DNA of 64,000 bases from Flavobacteriaceae bacterium (GCA_028284005.1 JANQSO010000001.1:186001-250000); one strand, 5' to 3'. Shown: positions 1 through 10,573, numbered from the stretch's first letter. A program made the numbers and translations. Notes: generated from the letters alone by a model not told the origin.

Positions 1-1
1 A

Positions 2-295
2 GAGATTTGGAAAGATGCTCTTTCCAATGTAATGCCTCACGTAGAGGTTCGTAGCCGAAGAGTTGGAGGGGCTACCTTTCAAATTCCAATGCAAATACGT
101 CCGGACCGCAAAATTTCTACAGCAATGAAATGGCTTATAAGCTATTCAAGAAAGAGAAATGAAAAGTCTATGGCACAAAAACTTGCTGCAGAGATTCTTG
201 CAGCTGCAAAAGAAGAAGGCGCTGCGGTTAAGAAACGTGTGGACACACACAAAATGGCCGAAGCCAATAAAGCATTCTCACATTTCAGATTCTAA
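2..295 (+). CDS. rpsG: 30S ribosomal protein S7, 3' part (5' end outside window)
   Basis: The frame is open from the first bases of the window, so the N-terminal part lies to the left. The visible 97 codons carry the C-terminal S7 signature ([14 protein letters not shown], then a helical Lys/Ala-rich tail). S7 nucleates assembly of the 30S head by binding 16S rRNA. The stop is 3 nt before the fusA start, the classic str-operon order, so rpsL is expected just outside the window. An internal ATG at 32 is not the true start, because conserved S7 residues precede it. Confidence 0.96.
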   Translation, partial: EIWKDALSNVMPHVEVRSRRVGGATFQIPMQIRPDRKISTAMKWLISYSRKRNEKSMAQKLAAEILAAAKEEGAAVKKRVDTHKMAEANKAFSHFRF

Positions 296-298
296 AAA

Positions 299-2431
299 AT
301 GGCACAAAGAGATTTAAAATATACTAGAAACATAGGAATTGCTGCGCATATTGATGCCGGTAAAACCACTACAACAGAACGTATTCTTTATTATACAGGA
401 GTAAGTCATAAAATTGGTGAAGTTCATGATGGAGCTGCAACTATGGACTGGATGGAGCAAGAACAGGAAAGAGGTATTACAATTACTTCTGCTGCTACTA
501 CCTGTACATGGAACTTTCCTTTAAAGAATGGAGAACCTGTTAACGAAACCAAAGGATACCACTTTAATATAATTGATACACCGGGTCACGTAGATTTTAC
601 TGTAGAGGTAAATCGTTCATTACGTGTTTTGGATGGTCTGGTTTTTCTTTTTAGCGCGGTGGATGGTGTTGAGCCACAATCCGAAACTAACTGGAGACTT
701 GCAGATAATTACAAAGTACCACGTATTGGTTTTGTAAATAAAATGGACCGTCAGGGATCTAACTTTTTGGCAGTTTGCCAACAAGTAAAAGATATGTTGA
801 AGTCTAATGCAGTACCTATTGTATTGAATATTGGTGATGAAGCAGACTTTAAAGGAGTGATCGACCTGGTAAAGAACCGTGCTATTATTTGGCATGATGA
901 AACTATGGGATCTACTTTTGATGTGATCGATATTCCTGAAGATATGAAAGAAGAAGCAAGAAAATACAGAGGACTTCTTATTGAAGAAGTTGCTGCATAT
1001 GATGAAAACTTGCTTGAAAAATATATGGAAGATGAAGATTCTATTACCGAAGATGAAGTGCATGCTGCACTTCGTGCTGCCGTAATGGATATGTCCATCA
1101 TTCCTATGATCTGTGGATCGGCATTTAAAAATAAAGGAGTTCAATTCCTTTTGGATGCCGTATGTCGTTATTTGCCTTCACCGGTAGATAAGGAAGGTAT
1201 TGTTGGAATTAATCCGGATACCAACCAGGAAGAAATAAGAAAGCCGGATGTAACTGCTCCTTTTTCAGCATTGGCATTTAAAATTGCTACAGACCCTTTT
1301 GTGGGACGTTTAGCGTTTTTCCGTGCGTATTCTGGTCGTTTGGATGCAGGTTCGTACATCTTGAATAACCGTTCAGGTAAAAAAGAACGAATCTCTCGTA
1401 TCTACCAGATGCACTCTAATAAACAAAATGCTATTGACTATATCGAAGCAGGAGATATTGGAGCGGCAGTAGGATTTAAAGATATTAAGACAGGTGATAC
1501 CATGTCTGACGAGAAACATCCTATCGTTCTTGAATCTATGGACTTCCCGGATCCGGTAATTGGTATTGCTGTAGAGCCTAAGACAAAAGCAGATGTTGAC
1601 AAACTAGGAATGGCTTTGGCTAAACTTGCTGAAGAAGACCCTACGTTTACAGTTCGTACGGACGAAGCTTCAGGACAGACGATTATTTCTGGAATGGGTG
1701 AGCTTCACTTAGATATTATTGTTGACCGTTTGAAGCGTGAGTTCAAAGTAGAAGTAAATCAAGGACAGCCACAAGTAGAATACAAAGAAGCTGTAACGCG
1801 CAATGCAGACCATAGAGAAGTGTACAAGAAACAATCTGGTGGTCGTGGTAAGTTTGCTGATATCGTATTTACATTAGGACCTTCCGAAGATGGAAAAGAC
1901 GGACTTGAATTTGTAAATGAAGTAAAAGGTGGTAATGTTCCCAAGGAATTTATCCCATCTGTAGAAAAAGGATTCAAACAAGCAATGATCAACGGTCCGT
2001 TAGCAGGATTTGAAGTAGACAGTTTAAAAGTAACTCTTAAGGATGGATCTTTCCACCCTGTGGATTCTGATGCGCTGTCTTTTGAACTTGCTGCTAAAAT
2101 GGGCTTCAAGGCTGTTGCAAAACAAGCCGGAGCTGTAATCCTTGAGCCTATTATGAAGTTGGAAGTAATTACACCGGAAGAAAATATGGGTGATATCGTA
2201 GGTGATTTGAACCGTCGTCGTGGACAGGTAAATGACATGAGCGACAGAGCAGGAGCTAAAGTTGTTAAAGCTGAAGTACCGCTTTCTGAAATGTTTGGTT
2301 ATGTAACAACATTGAGAACATTGTCTTCAGGTCGTGCAACTTCAACTATGGAATTTTCACACTATGCTGAAACTCCTTCAAATATTTCTGAAGAAGTAAT
2401 TGCAGCAGCAAGAGGAACCGCTAACGTATAA
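299..2431 (+). CDS. fusA: Elongation factor G
   Basis: This 710-residue translational GTPase drives translocation of tRNA and mRNA on the ribosome. The G1 loop AHIDAGKT lies at residues 16-23, followed by the DTPGH G3 motif and the NKMD G4 motif. EF-G domains II to V follow, and the C-terminal part is intact. Its length is typical of EF-G. It sits 3 nt after rpsG and 10 nt before rpsJ, so it is co-transcribed in the str part of the operon. The divergence expected of an EF-G2-like paralogue is not seen. Confidence 0.98.
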   Translation: MAQRDLKYTRNIGIAAHIDAGKTTTTERILYYTGVSHKIGEVHDGAATMDWMEQEQERGITITSAATTCTWNFPLKNGEPVNETKGYHFNIIDTPGHVDFTVEVNRSLRVLDGLVFLFSAVDGVEPQSETNWRLADNYKVPRIGFVNKMDRQGSNFLAVCQQVKDMLKSNAVPIVLNIGDEADFKGVIDLVKNRAIIWHDETMGSTFDVIDIPEDMKEEARKYRGLLIEEVAAYDENLLEKYMEDEDSITEDEVHAALRAAVMDMSIIPMICGSAFKNKGVQFLLDAVCRYLPSPVDKEGIVGINPDTNQEEIRKPDVTAPFSALAFKIATDPFVGRLAFFRAYSGRLDAGSYILNNRSGKKERISRIYQMHSNKQNAIDYIEAGDIGAAVGFKDIKTGDTMSDEKHPIVLESMDFPDPVIGIAVEPKTKADVDKLGMALAKLAEEDPTFTVRTDEASGQTIISGMGELHLDIIVDRLKREFKVEVNQGQPQVEYKEAVTRNADHREVYKKQSGGRGKFADIVFTLGPSEDGKDGLEFVNEVKGGNVPKEFIPSVEKGFKQAMINGPLAGFEVDSLKVTLKDGSFHPVDSDALSFELAAKMGFKAVAKQAGAVILEPIMKLEVITPEENMGDIVGDLNRRRGQVNDMSDRAGAKVVKAEVPLSEMFGYVTTLRTLSSGRATSTMEFSHYAETPSNISEEVIAAARGTANV

Positions 2432-2441
2432 TATTTCAGCA

Positions 2442-2747
2442 ATGAGTCAAAAAATAAGAATAAAACTTAAATCATACGATCACAATTTAGTGGACAAATC
2501 TGCTGAAAAAATCGTTAAGACCGTAAAAAGTACAGGTGCAGTAGTAACAGGACCAATTCCACTACCTACTCACAAAAAGATTTTTACAGTATTGCGTTCA
2601 CCACACGTGAACAAGAAGAGTAGAGAGCAATTTCAATTAAGCTCTTATAAAAGATTATTGGATATCTATAGCTCTTCTTCAAAAACAATTGACGCTCTAA
2701 TGAAATTAGAGTTGCCAAGTGGTGTGGAAGTAGAGATCAAAGTATAA
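2442..2747 (+). CDS. rpsJ: 30S ribosomal protein S10
   Basis: S10 is a 101-residue 30S head protein, also known from work in E. coli as the NusE antitermination factor. I chose the ATG at 2442 ([13 protein letters not shown]). An upstream in-frame ATG at 2400 lies inside the fusA coding end and would add residues foreign to the family. S10 is the first gene of the S10 block here but directly follows fusA (10 nt). A long structured gap of 172 nt separates it from rplC, unlike all neighbouring spacings. Confidence 0.97.
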   Translation: MSQKIRIKLKSYDHNLVDKSAEKIVKTVKSTGAVVTGPIPLPTHKKIFTVLRSPHVNKKSREQFQLSSYKRLLDIYSSSSKTIDALMKLELPSGVEVEIKV

Positions 2748-2919
2748 GTGCTTTTTCTGAAACACTATAGTTTCAGTAACATGTCCGGAGCTGTGAGCGA
2801 AGGAAAAACGGAACAAAATACAATTCAGGGTTGAATTTATTTTGACCCTGTTTTTTTCTAAAAGGGTTTCCTTTTAGAAGTAATATAAAGAATAATTAAT
2901 AACTAAATAATAATTAAAT
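2748..2919 (+). promoter_or_regulatory. Structured rpsJ-rplC intergenic region with three hairpins
   Basis: The 172-nt gap holds three inverted repeats in the sense direction. The first is CTGAAAC/GTTTCAG at 2757-2763 and 2770-2776. The second is CAGGGT/ACCCTG at 2826-2831 and 2845-2850, followed at once by seven T's (2851-2857). The third is CTAAAAGG/CCTTTTAG at 2858-2865 and 2870-2877, with two or three further pairs outside. The second has intrinsic-terminator form. In E. coli the S10 operon is controlled by L4 through a leader before rpsJ; here a comparable structured stretch lies after rpsJ. Its role as attenuator or processing site is inference. Confidence 0.6.
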
Positions 2920-3531
2920 ATGTCTGGGTTAATTGGAAGAAAGATAGGGATGACCAGCATCTTTGACGAGAACGGTAAAAATTTACCGTGTACCGTTATT
3001 GAAGCAGGCCCCTGTGTTGTTACCCAAGTCAGAACCAAAGAGGTTGACGGGTACGAAGCTCTTCAACTTGGTTTCGATGACAAGAAGACTGTTACAAAAG
3101 CTGCCGAAGGGCATGCTAAAAAAGCAGGAACCGTTGCAAAACGTAAAGTCGCCGAATTCCAGGGATTTGAAGAAGAATATAAATTAGGTGATACGATCAC
3201 TGTAGAGCACTTTATCGAAGGCGAGTTTGTGGATGTTTCCGGAACTTCAAAAGGTAAAGGATTCCAGGGAGTTGTAAAACGTCATGGTTTTGCCGGTGTA
3301 GGTCAAGCTACTCACGGACAACATAACCGTTTAAGAGCTCCTGGTTCTATTGGTGCGGCATCCTATCCTGCGAGAGTATTCAAAGGAATGAAGATGGCTG
3401 GACAAATGGGGAACGAGAAAGTGAAAGTACAAAACTTGAAAGTGTTAAAAGTAGTTGCTGAAAAGAACCTGCTTGTAGTGAAAGGGTGTGTTCCCGGTCA
3501 CAAAAACGCTTACGTAATGATTCAGAAATAA
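2920..3531 (+). CDS. rplC: 50S ribosomal protein L3
   Basis: L3 has 203 residues and is one of the first proteins to bind 23S rRNA; its loop reaches toward the peptidyl-transferase centre. The start [17 protein letters not shown] and the later [11 protein letters not shown] and HGSIGA-like segments are typical. The ATG follows an A/T-only stretch with no Shine-Dalgarno motif, as is usual in Bacteroidota. Its stop overlaps the rplD start by one base (TAATG), which suggests translational coupling. It is the first gene after the structured leader region. Confidence 0.97.
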   Translation: MSGLIGRKIGMTSIFDENGKNLPCTVIEAGPCVVTQVRTKEVDGYEALQLGFDDKKTVTKAAEGHAKKAGTVAKRKVAEFQGFEEEYKLGDTITVEHFIEGEFVDVSGTSKGKGFQGVVKRHGFAGVGQATHGQHNRLRAPGSIGAASYPARVFKGMKMAGQMGNEKVKVQNLKVLKVVAEKNLLVVKGCVPGHKNAYVMIQK

Positions 3532-4160
3532 TGAAGGTAGCTGTATTAGATATAAACGGAAAAGACACCGGTAGGAAAGTAGAACTTTCTAAAGATGTGT
3601 TTGGAATAGAGCCTAACAATCATGCTGTTTACCTTGATGTGAAGCAATACCTTGCTAATCAAAGACAAGGAACACATAAAGCAAAAGAGCGTGCTGAGAT
3701 TACTGGTTCAACCAGAAAGATCAAAAAACAAAAGGGGACTGGTACTGCCCGAGCAGGAAGTATTAAGTCTGGTATATTTAAAGGTGGTGGTAGAATGTTT
3801 GGTCCAAGACCACGAAACTATTCCTTTAAACTGAATAAGAATTTGAAGCGTCTGGCACGTCGTTCTGCATTGAGTATCAAGGCAAATGACAAAGCAATTA
3901 TGGTGCTGGAAAACCTTAATTTTGAAGAACCTAAAACCAAGAATTTTACATCTGTTTTAAAGTCGCTAGGACTTGAAAACAAAAAATCTTTGTTTGTGTT
4001 GGGAGAGTTAAATAATAATGTATATTTGTCGTCTCGCAATTTGAAAGGTACTGAAGTTGTAACTAACTCAGAATTAAGTACTTATAAAATTATGAATGCA
4101 AACAGTCTTGTGCTGTTTGAAAGTTCTTTGGAAGGAATTGAAACAAACTTAAGTAAATAG
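3531..4160 (+). CDS. rplD: 50S ribosomal protein L4
   Basis: This is the 209-residue L4. It has the internal basic loop with the GTGTARAGS motif and [11 protein letters not shown], the segment that lines the exit tunnel. The start at 3531 ([10 protein letters not shown]) is chosen over an earlier in-frame ATG at 3486, which falls inside rplC. L4 is the autoregulator of the S10 operon in enterobacteria. Whether it acts on the structured gap before rplC here is open. Confidence 0.97.
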   Translation: MKVAVLDINGKDTGRKVELSKDVFGIEPNNHAVYLDVKQYLANQRQGTHKAKERAEITGSTRKIKKQKGTGTARAGSIKSGIFKGGGRMFGPRPRNYSFKLNKNLKRLARRSALSIKANDKAIMVLENLNFEEPKTKNFTSVLKSLGLENKKSLFVLGELNNNVYLSSRNLKGTEVVTNSELSTYKIMNANSLVLFESSLEGIETNLSK

Positions 4161-4167
4161 AAACAAG

Positions 4168-4458
4168 ATGAATATCTTAATAAAACCTATTATTACGGAA
4201 AAAGCTACTACCGATGCGGAAATAAATAACCGATACGGTTTTGTAGTAAACCCAAAGGCGAACAAGGTAGAGATCAAGAAAGCGGTGGAAGCTGCTTACG
4301 GAGTTTCTGTTGAAAAGGTTCGTACAATGAATGTCCGCCCAAACAGGAAAACCCGCTATACAAAAACGGGTATCCAAACTGGTAAAACAAATGCTTATAA
4401 AAAGGCAATTGTACAGGTGGCGGAAGGTGATACAATAGATTTTTACAGTAACATCTAA
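4168..4458 (+). CDS. rplW: 50S ribosomal protein L23
   Basis: A 96-residue L23, which sits at the tunnel exit and docks trigger factor and the signal recognition particle. The family signature IIKPIITEKAT-like start, NKVEIKKAVE and the C-terminal KKAIVQ strand are visible. Spacing is 7 nt from rplD and 26 nt to rplB. Confidence 0.96.
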   Translation: MNILIKPIITEKATTDAEINNRYGFVVNPKANKVEIKKAVEAAYGVSVEKVRTMNVRPNRKTRYTKTGIQTGKTNAYKKAIVQVAEGDTIDFYSNI

Positions 4459-4484
4459 GTTAGCTTAGATTTAATTAGACAAAA

Positions 4485-5309
4485 ATGTCAGTAAGAAAAT
4501 TAAAACCTATCACCCCAGGTCAGCGTTTTAGAGTTGTAAATGGATTTGATGCCATAACAACTGATAAGCCGGAGAAAAGTTTATTAGCTCCGAATAAGAG
4601 ATCTGGTGGTAGAAATAGTCAAGGAAAAATGACCATGCGCTACATAGGTGGTGGTCATAAAAGAAAATATCGAATTATCGATTTTAAACGTGACAAAGCG
4701 GGAATCCCTGCAACGGTTGCGTCCATAGAATATGATCCAAACCGTACAGCATTTATAGCGTTGGTGAATTACCAGGATGGTGAGAAGCGATATGTAATTG
4801 CACAGAACGGTCTTCAAGTTGGGCAAAATATAGTTTCCGGAGAGAAAGTTGCTCCCGAAATTGGAAACGCAATGACACTTGCCAACATTCCATTAGGTAC
4901 CATAATATCTTGTATAGAATTACGTCCCGGCCAGGGAGCTGTTTTAGCACGTAGTGCGGGAGCATTTGCTCAACTTATGGCTAGAGACGGAAAATATGCT
5001 ACCGTTAAACTACCTTCTGGAGAAACCCGATTGATCTTAGTTACCTGTATGGCAACAATTGGAGCTGTTTCAAACAGTGACCACCAATTGTTAGTATCCG
5101 GTAAAGCAGGTAGATCAAGATGGTTAGGAAGAAGGCCTCGTACAAGACCTGTGGTAATGAACCCTGTTGATCACCCAATGGGTGGTGGTGAAGGAAAGTC
5201 TTCAGGAGGTCACCCACGTTCTAGAAACGGTATTCCTGCAAAAGGATATAGAACCCGTTCTAAAACTAAAGCTAGTAACAAATATATAATCGAACGTAGA
5301 AAGAAATAA
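4485..5309 (+). CDS. rplB: 50S ribosomal protein L2
   Basis: A 274-residue L2, essential for subunit association and peptidyl-transferase assembly. It shows the RNA-binding OB region ([15 protein letters not shown]) and the C-terminal segment with GVAMNPVDHP-like [15 protein letters not shown], which contains the conserved histidine. Full length for the family. It lies 3 nt before rpsS. Confidence 0.98.
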   Translation: MSVRKLKPITPGQRFRVVNGFDAITTDKPEKSLLAPNKRSGGRNSQGKMTMRYIGGGHKRKYRIIDFKRDKAGIPATVASIEYDPNRTAFIALVNYQDGEKRYVIAQNGLQVGQNIVSGEKVAPEIGNAMTLANIPLGTIISCIELRPGQGAVLARSAGAFAQLMARDGKYATVKLPSGETRLILVTCMATIGAVSNSDHQLLVSGKAGRSRWLGRRPRTRPVVMNPVDHPMGGGEGKSSGGHPRSRNGIPAKGYRTRSKTKASNKYIIERRKK

Positions 5310-5312
5310 GTT

Positions 5313-5591
5313 ATGGCAAGATCATTAAAAAAAGGACCTTACGTTCACTATAAGTTAGAACAGAAAGTACAACAAAATGTTGAGTCTAAAAAAAAGACTG
5401 TGATCAAGACATGGTCACGAGCTTCAATGATTACTCCGGATTTTGTTGGACAAACCATAGCAGTACATAACGGACGTCAATTCGTACCGGTATATGTTAC
5501 TGAGAATATGGTAGGACATAAATTAGGAGAATTTTCACCTACAAGATCATTCCGTGGTCACGCTGGTGCAAAAAATAAAGGAAAAAAATAA
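5313..5591 (+). CDS. rpsS: 30S ribosomal protein S19
   Basis: A 92-residue S19, a partner of S13 in the 30S head. The signature [11 protein letters not shown] start and the C-terminal [16 protein letters not shown] motif are complete. It ends 6 nt before rplV and has a lysine-rich tail. Confidence 0.97.
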   Translation: MARSLKKGPYVHYKLEQKVQQNVESKKKTVIKTWSRASMITPDFVGQTIAVHNGRQFVPVYVTENMVGHKLGEFSPTRSFRGHAGAKNKGKK

Positions 5592-5597
5592 TAGGCC

Positions 5598-6008
5598 ATG
5601 GGAGTTCGTAAAAGAGAAAGAGCAGAACAGATCAAGGAAGCAAAAAAGACAATGTACTTTGCTAAATTGAACAATTGCCCTACATCACCAAGAAAAATGC
5701 GTCTAATGGCGGATTTAATTAGAGGGGAAAAAGTAGACAAAGCGCTTAATATTTTAAAGTTCAGTTCTAAAGAATCATCTCGCCGTTTAGAAAAACTTGT
5801 ATTGTCTGCAATTGCAAACTGGCAAGCTAAGAACGAAGATGCTTCTGTAGAAGATGCAGATCTTTTTATTAAAGAAATCCGGGTGGATAGCGGAACGATG
5901 TTGAAAAGACTTCGTCCTGCCCCACAAGGCCGCGCACACAGAATTAGAAAACGTTCCAATCACGTAACACTCGTGTTGGGAGCTAACGATAACACACAAA
6001 GCAATTAA
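5598..6008 (+). CDS. rplV: 50S ribosomal protein L22
   Basis: A 136-residue L22 whose beta-hairpin reaches into the exit tunnel. It carries about 25 extra basic residues at the N terminus before the conserved [14 protein letters not shown] block; to my knowledge this extension is usual in Flavobacteria. The C-terminal [18 protein letters not shown] block, the site of macrolide contacts in the family, is intact. Confidence 0.96.
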   Translation: MGVRKRERAEQIKEAKKTMYFAKLNNCPTSPRKMRLMADLIRGEKVDKALNILKFSSKESSRRLEKLVLSAIANWQAKNEDASVEDADLFIKEIRVDSGTMLKRLRPAPQGRAHRIRKRSNHVTLVLGANDNTQSN

Positions 6009-6011
6009 TAA

Positions 6012-6731
6012 ATGGGACAAAAGACAAATCCAATCGGGAATCGCCTGGGTATTATTAGAGGATGGGAATCCAACTGGTACGGAGGTAACGACTACGGTGA
6101 TAAATTAGCCGAAGACGACAAGATTAGAAAATATGTTCACGCTCGTTTAAGTAAGGCTAGTGTGTCCAGAGTAATTATTGAGCGTACACTTAAGCTTGTA
6201 ACCGTTACTATTACCACTGCCCGTCCCGGTATCATTATCGGAAAAGGTGGCCAGGAAGTAGACAAGCTAAAAGAGGAGCTTAAGAAAATTACCGGTAAAG
6301 AGGTTCAGATCAATATCCATGAGATTAAAAGACCAGAATTAGATGCCTTTTTAGTAGGAGCCAGTGTTGCAAGACAAATAGAAAACAGAATTTCTTATCG
6401 TCGAGCAATAAAAATGGCTATTGCTGCTGCAATGCGTATGAATGCAGAGGGTATTAAAATTCAAATTTCTGGCCGTTTAAATGGAGCTGAGATGGCGCGT
6501 TCAGAATCTTATAAGGACGGACGTATTCCTTTATCAACATTTAGAGCCGATATAGACTATGCTTTAGTTGAGGCACACACTACCTATGGTAGATTGGGTG
6601 TTAAAGTATGGATTATGAAAGGTGAAGTATATGGAAAAAGAGAACTTTCTCCCCTTGTTGGTTTAGCCAAAAAAGGTGGAAAAGGCGGATCCGGGCGAGG
6701 TGGTAATAACAAATCACGTCGTAGAAAGTAA
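6012..6731 (+). CDS. rpsC: 30S ribosomal protein S3
   Basis: A 239-residue S3, which binds mRNA at the entry site. The KH-type motif [14 protein letters not shown] is visible around residues 70-85. The C-terminal domain ends in a Gly/Lys/Arg-rich tail. The start [14 protein letters not shown] is the family standard. Gaps are 3 nt upstream and 18 nt downstream. Confidence 0.97.
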   Translation: MGQKTNPIGNRLGIIRGWESNWYGGNDYGDKLAEDDKIRKYVHARLSKASVSRVIIERTLKLVTVTITTARPGIIIGKGGQEVDKLKEELKKITGKEVQINIHEIKRPELDAFLVGASVARQIENRISYRRAIKMAIAAAMRMNAEGIKIQISGRLNGAEMARSESYKDGRIPLSTFRADIDYALVEAHTTYGRLGVKVWIMKGEVYGKRELSPLVGLAKKGGKGGSGRGGNNKSRRRK

Positions 6732-6749
6732 TTTTTTAAATAAGAGAAA

Positions 6750-7169
6750 ATGTTACAACCTAAGAGAACAAAATACCGTAAACAACAAAAAGGCCGTATG
6801 AAAGGGAATGCCGGACGTGGTAACCAACTTGCCTACGGAACCTTTGGTATTAAGTCTTTAGATTCAAATTTCTTGACAGCACGTCAAATAGAAGCTGCAC
6901 GTATTGCTGCTACCCGTTATATGAAAAGGGAAGGTTCTATCTGGATTATGATATTCCCGGATAAACCTATTACTAAGAAGCCTCTTGAGGTACGTATGGG
7001 TAAAGGTAAAGGTGCTGTAGAATATTGGGCAGCTGTTGTTAAACCTGGTAGAATTTTGTTTGAAGTTTCCGGAGTTTCTTTGGAAACTGCAAAAGAGGCT
7101 TTACGTCTTGCGGCTCAAAAGCTTCCTGTAAAAACAAAATTTGTCATGTCTAGAGATTATCAAGCTTAA
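6750..7169 (+). CDS. rplP: 50S ribosomal protein L16
   Basis: A 139-residue L16, which positions tRNA at the A site. The start [16 protein letters not shown] and the internal [19 protein letters not shown] segment are diagnostic. It is followed by rpmC after 12 nt, as in nearly all bacteria. Confidence 0.97.
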   Translation: MLQPKRTKYRKQQKGRMKGNAGRGNQLAYGTFGIKSLDSNFLTARQIEAARIAATRYMKREGSIWIMIFPDKPITKKPLEVRMGKGKGAVEYWAAVVKPGRILFEVSGVSLETAKEALRLAAQKLPVKTKFVMSRDYQA

Positions 7170-7181
7170 TTTTTTTGAAAA

Positions 7182-7373
7182 ATGAAACAATCAGAGATAA
7201 ACGAGACATCAACAGCGGAGCTTCAGGAAAAACTAACTGAATCTAAAAAAGCATATTCAGACCTAAAAATGGCACATGCCATTTCACCGTTGGAAAATCC
7301 AATTCAACTAAGATCGCATAGAAGAACCATTGCGAGAATTGCGACAGAACTAACTAAAAGAGAAGTACAATAA
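7182..7373 (+). CDS. rpmC: 50S ribosomal protein L29
   Basis: A 63-residue, mostly helical L29, located near the tunnel exit. It shows the conserved hydrophilic helix and the NPIQLRSHRRTIARI block corresponding to the L29 RNA-contact motif. Position between rplP and rpsQ supports the call. Confidence 0.94.
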   Translation: MKQSEINETSTAELQEKLTESKKAYSDLKMAHAISPLENPIQLRSHRRTIARIATELTKREVQ

Positions 7374-7390
7374 CTGTGCGAAGCTGAAAG

Positions 7391-7648
7391 ATGGAAAAAA
7401 GAAACTTAAGAAAAGAACGTATCGGGGTAGTTACCAGTAGCAAAATGGAAAAGTCCATTGTCGTTGCAGAAGTAAAAAAAGTAAAACACCCTATGTACGG
7501 AAAGTTCGTGTTAAAAACGAAAAAATACGTTGCACACGATGAGAAAAACGACTGTAACGAAGGAGATACTGTAAAGATCATGGAAACAAGACCTTTAAGT
7601 AAAACCAAATGTTGGAGGTTAGTAGAAATAATTGAAAGAGCGAAGTAA
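7391..7648 (+). CDS. rpsQ: 30S ribosomal protein S17
   Basis: An 85-residue OB-fold protein that binds 16S rRNA early in assembly. The motifs [19 protein letters not shown] and the C-terminal [16 protein letters not shown] are typical. It ends 2 nt before rplN. Confidence 0.96.
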   Translation: MEKRNLRKERIGVVTSSKMEKSIVVAEVKKVKHPMYGKFVLKTKKYVAHDEKNDCNEGDTVKIMETRPLSKTKCWRLVEIIERAK

Positions 7649-7650
7649 TC

Positions 7651-8019
7651 ATGATACAACAAGAATCAAGACTAAAAGTAGCAGACAACACCGGTGCTAA
7701 AGAAGTGCTTACAATTAGAGTGTTGGGCGGTACAAAAAAGAGATACGCTTCTATTGGAGACAAAATTGTAGTAACTGTAAAAGAAGCTACTCCCAATGGA
7801 ACTATTAAAAAAGGAGCCGTTTCTACTGCAGTAGTGGTGCGTACCGTGAAAGAAGTTAGAAGGCCGGATGGGTCATACATCCGTTTTGACGACAATGCAT
7901 GTGTGCTTTTAAACCCACAAGGGGAAATGAGAGGAACTCGTGTTTTTGGCCCGGTTGCCAGAGAACTTCGTGATAAACAATTTATGAAAATAGTATCATT
8001 GGCACCAGAAGTGCTTTAA
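7651..8019 (+). CDS. rplN: 50S ribosomal protein L14
   Basis: A 122-residue L14, which bridges to the 30S subunit. The start [18 protein letters not shown] and the [10 protein letters not shown] and [13 protein letters not shown] segments are family hallmarks. Full length. Confidence 0.97.
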   Translation: MIQQESRLKVADNTGAKEVLTIRVLGGTKKRYASIGDKIVVTVKEATPNGTIKKGAVSTAVVVRTVKEVRRPDGSYIRFDDNACVLLNPQGEMRGTRVFGPVARELRDKQFMKIVSLAPEVL

Positions 8020-8032
8020 TACGAAAATTAAG

Positions 8033-8347
8033 ATGGCAAAGCTTAAAATAAAATCTGGAGATACAGTAGTTGTTACTACCGGAGAGCATAAAGGTTCCGA
8101 AGGTAAAGTGATGAAAGTATTTCTTGACAAAAACAAAGCAATAGTAGAAGGAGTGAACACTGTGAAAAAACATGAGAAGCCAAGTGCTGCAAACCCTCAG
8201 GGTGGAATCACAGAGAAAGAAGCTCCTATTCATATTTCTAATCTTGCATTGTTAGATCCAAAATCCGGAGAAGCAACACGTGTAGGATATAGAATGGAAG
8301 ATGGTAAAAAAGTACGATTTTCTAAAAAATCGAATCAAGTATTATAG
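8033..8347 (+). CDS. rplX: 50S ribosomal protein L24
   Basis: A 104-residue KOW-domain protein that initiates 50S assembly. The KOW motif ([20 protein letters not shown]) is at the N terminus, and [14 protein letters not shown] is the conserved centre. It ends 2 nt before rplE. Confidence 0.96.
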   Translation: MAKLKIKSGDTVVVTTGEHKGSEGKVMKVFLDKNKAIVEGVNTVKKHEKPSAANPQGGITEKEAPIHISNLALLDPKSGEATRVGYRMEDGKKVRFSKKSNQVL

Positions 8348-8349
8348 TT

Positions 8350-8901
8350 ATGGGATATACACCAAGACTTAAGGAAGAATACAAGAGCAGAGTAATAAAT
8401 GCTCTTACAGACGAGTTTGGCTACAAAAATGTAATGCAGGTACCAAAACTAGAGCGCATTGTTGTGTCTCGTGGAGTAGGTGCTGCTGTAGCTGACAAAA
8501 AATTAATTGACTATTCTGTAGAAGAATTGACCAACATTACCGGTCAAAAAGCGATCGCAACAATCTCTAAAAAGGATGTTGCAAGTTTTAAACTTCGTAA
8601 AGGAATGCCAATTGGTGCTATGGTTACGTTACGTGGTGAGCGAATGTATGAGTTTTTAGATAGACTGGTAACATCTGCATTGCCAAGGGTACGTGATTTT
8701 AATGGAATAAAAGCTACTGGTTTTGATGGTAGAGGTAATTACTCTTTAGGGATTACTGAACAGATCATCTTTCCTGAAATCGATATCGATAAAGTAAAGA
8801 AGATCGAAGGGATGAATATTACATTTGTAACTTCTGCCGAAACAGATAAAGAAGCAAAATCATTACTAACTGAACTAGGATTACCTTTTAAAAAGAACTA
8901 A
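8350..8901 (+). CDS. rplE: 50S ribosomal protein L5
   Basis: A 183-residue L5, the 5S rRNA-binding protein that contacts P-site tRNA. The segment GLRKGMP-like [16 protein letters not shown] and the later [18 protein letters not shown] block are diagnostic. Spacing is 2 nt upstream and 3 nt downstream. Confidence 0.97.
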   Translation: MGYTPRLKEEYKSRVINALTDEFGYKNVMQVPKLERIVVSRGVGAAVADKKLIDYSVEELTNITGQKAIATISKKDVASFKLRKGMPIGAMVTLRGERMYEFLDRLVTSALPRVRDFNGIKATGFDGRGNYSLGITEQIIFPEIDIDKVKKIEGMNITFVTSAETDKEAKSLLTELGLPFKKN

Positions 8902-8904
8902 GAG

Positions 8905-9174
8905 ATGGCTAAAGAATCAATGAAAGCCCGTGAGGTTAAAAGAGCAAAAATGGTTGCTAAGTATGCTGAAAAACGTAAAGCTTTAAAAGAAGCTGGCGAT
9001 TGGGAAGGTTTGCAAAAGCTACCAAAAAATGCTTCACCGGTACGTCAACATAACCGTTGCAAATTAACCGGAAGACCTAAAGGCTATATGAGAACGTTTG
9101 GAATTTCACGTGTAACTTTCCGTGAAATGGCCAATCAAGGTTTAATTCCAGGAGTTCGTAAGGCTAGTTGGTAA
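8905..9174 (+). CDS. rpsN: 30S ribosomal protein S14 (zinc-independent form)
   Basis: An 89-residue S14 of the 30S head. The C-terminal [11 protein letters not shown]-like block is present, but only one cysteine (in NRCKLTGRP) is found, so the four-cysteine zinc site of the short S14 type is absent. It is intermediate in length between the 61-residue zinc form and the 101-residue enterobacterial form. A 60-nt gap with a hairpin follows, where neighbours have 2-20 nt. Confidence 0.96.
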   Translation: MAKESMKAREVKRAKMVAKYAEKRKALKEAGDWEGLQKLPKNASPVRQHNRCKLTGRPKGYMRTFGISRVTFREMANQGLIPGVRKASW

Positions 9175-9192
9175 AATTATAAACAGGTTGCA

Positions 9193-9214
9193 GGTTCGGT
9201 ACATACCGAAAACC
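9193..9214 (+). promoter_or_regulatory. Hairpin in the rpsN-rpsH gap
   Basis: TTCGGT (9195-9200) and ACCGAA (9205-9210) form a 6-bp stem with a 4-nt loop. Two outer G-C pairs can form (9193-9194 with 9213-9214) across a two-A bulge. There is no T run, so it is not an intrinsic terminator. In E. coli S8 represses the spc operon by binding a hairpin near rplE; this element directly precedes rpsH. A regulatory role is inference from position. Confidence 0.45.
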
Positions 9215-9234
9215 ACTTCCGTAAACTAAAACAA

Positions 9235-9636
9235 ATGACAACAGATCCAATCGCAGATTTTCTAACCAGAGTTAGAAATGCAGTCAAAGCAGGACACAGA
9301 GTAGTAGAAGTGCCCGCTTCGAACCTTAAAAAGGAGATCACAAAGATCTTATTTGACCAGGGTTACATATTAAGCTACAAGTTTGAAGACGATAAAGGAC
9401 CACAAGGAACTATCAAGATCGCTTTAAAGTATGACAAGCTTACTAAAGACCCAGTTATCAAAAAGATTCAAAGAATTAGTAAACCAGGTTTACGTAAATA
9501 TGCAGGTTCATCAGAATTACCACGTATCTTAAATGGTTTGGGTATTGCTATTGTCTCTACTTCAGCAGGAGTAATGACAGGAAAGCAGGCGCAGGCACAG
9601 AACGTTGGCGGTGAAGTATTGTGTTACGTATACTAA
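9235..9636 (+). CDS. rpsH: 30S ribosomal protein S8
   Basis: A 133-residue S8, a primary binder of the central domain of 16S rRNA. The start MTTDPIADFLTRVRNA and the C-terminal STSAGVMTGKQAQ segment are typical. S8 is the spc-operon repressor in E. coli, which makes the hairpin just upstream worth noting. Confidence 0.97.
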   Translation: MTTDPIADFLTRVRNAVKAGHRVVEVPASNLKKEITKILFDQGYILSYKFEDDKGPQGTIKIALKYDKLTKDPVIKKIQRISKPGLRKYAGSSELPRILNGLGIAIVSTSAGVMTGKQAQAQNVGGEVLCYVY

Positions 9637-9657
9637 TAATTTAAAGACAATAAAGAA

Positions 9658-10200
9658 ATGTCAAGAATAGGTAATAACCCGGTAGCGATCCCAGAAGGAG
9701 TTACAGTCGATATAAAAGACAACGTAATAACAGTAAAGGGAAAATTAGGTGAGTTAACTCAAGAGTACTCTGACGTGAACATTAAAGTTGAAGATGGAAA
9801 TGTACAGGTAACGCGCTCTTCAGAAGCAAAAGACCACAGAGCAAAACACGGTTTATATAGATCTTTGATTTATAATATGATCGAAGGTGTATCCAAAGGA
9901 TGGTCTAAAGAACTGGAACTAGTTGGTGTAGGATATCGTGCTACCAACCAAGGACAAAAATTAGATTTGGCAATTGGTTTCTCTCACAACATTGTGTTAG
10001 ACATTGCACCGGAAGTAAAAGTGGAAACTGTTTCTGAAAAAGGAAAGAACCCAATAGTAAAATTAACATCTCACGACAAACAATTGGTTGGACAGGTAGC
10101 TGCGAAAATTCGCGCTTTCCGTAAGCCGGAACCTTATAAAGGAAAAGGAATCAAGTTTGTAGGTGAACAAATAAGAAGAAAAGCAGGTAAATCTGCATAA
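9658..10200 (+). CDS. rplF: 50S ribosomal protein L6
   Basis: A 180-residue L6 near the sarcin-ricin loop. The [15 protein letters not shown] start and the C-terminal [22 protein letters not shown] signature are complete. It is 21 nt after rpsH and 11 nt before rplR. Confidence 0.97.
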   Translation: MSRIGNNPVAIPEGVTVDIKDNVITVKGKLGELTQEYSDVNIKVEDGNVQVTRSSEAKDHRAKHGLYRSLIYNMIEGVSKGWSKELELVGVGYRATNQGQKLDLAIGFSHNIVLDIAPEVKVETVSEKGKNPIVKLTSHDKQLVGQVAAKIRAFRKPEPYKGKGIKFVGEQIRRKAGKSA

Positions 10201-10211
10201 CAAATATAGTT

Positions 10212-10568
10212 ATGGCATTATCAAAGAACGATAGAAGAGATCGTATTCGTTTCAGAATAAGAAAAACTGTTTCAGGAACAGAGCAACGTCCGCGTTTGGC
10301 TGTTTTTCGAAGTAACAAAGAGATTTATGCGCAACTTATTGACGATGTAACCGGAAAAACAATAACCGCCGCATCATCAAGAGACAAAGATATTGATGCT
10401 TCAAAGGTCAATAAGACTGAAGCAGCAAAATTAGTAGGAAAAGCAATTGCCGAAAAAGCTACAAAAGCAGGTGTTGAAACCGTATCTTTTGACAGAGGCG
10501 GTTACCTATATCACGGAAGAGTAAAATCATTAGCTGAAGGAGCTCGCGAAGGCGGCCTTAAATTCTAA
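10212..10568 (+). CDS. rplR: 50S ribosomal protein L18
   Basis: A 118-residue L18, which binds 5S rRNA with L5 and L25. Visible motifs are [16 protein letters not shown] and the C-terminal [23 protein letters not shown]. Full length. Confidence 0.97.
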   Translation: MALSKNDRRDRIRFRIRKTVSGTEQRPRLAVFRSNKEIYAQLIDDVTGKTITAASSRDKDIDASKVNKTEAAKLVGKAIAEKATKAGVETVSFDRGGYLYHGRVKSLAEGAREGGLKF

Positions 10569-10573
10569 GTAGT

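Noticed and set aside
620-1144. Antisense reading frame inside fusA
   Set aside because: It lies inside a conserved gene and shows no family features; it is a shadow frame. The same holds for many other antisense frames within the ribosomal genes.
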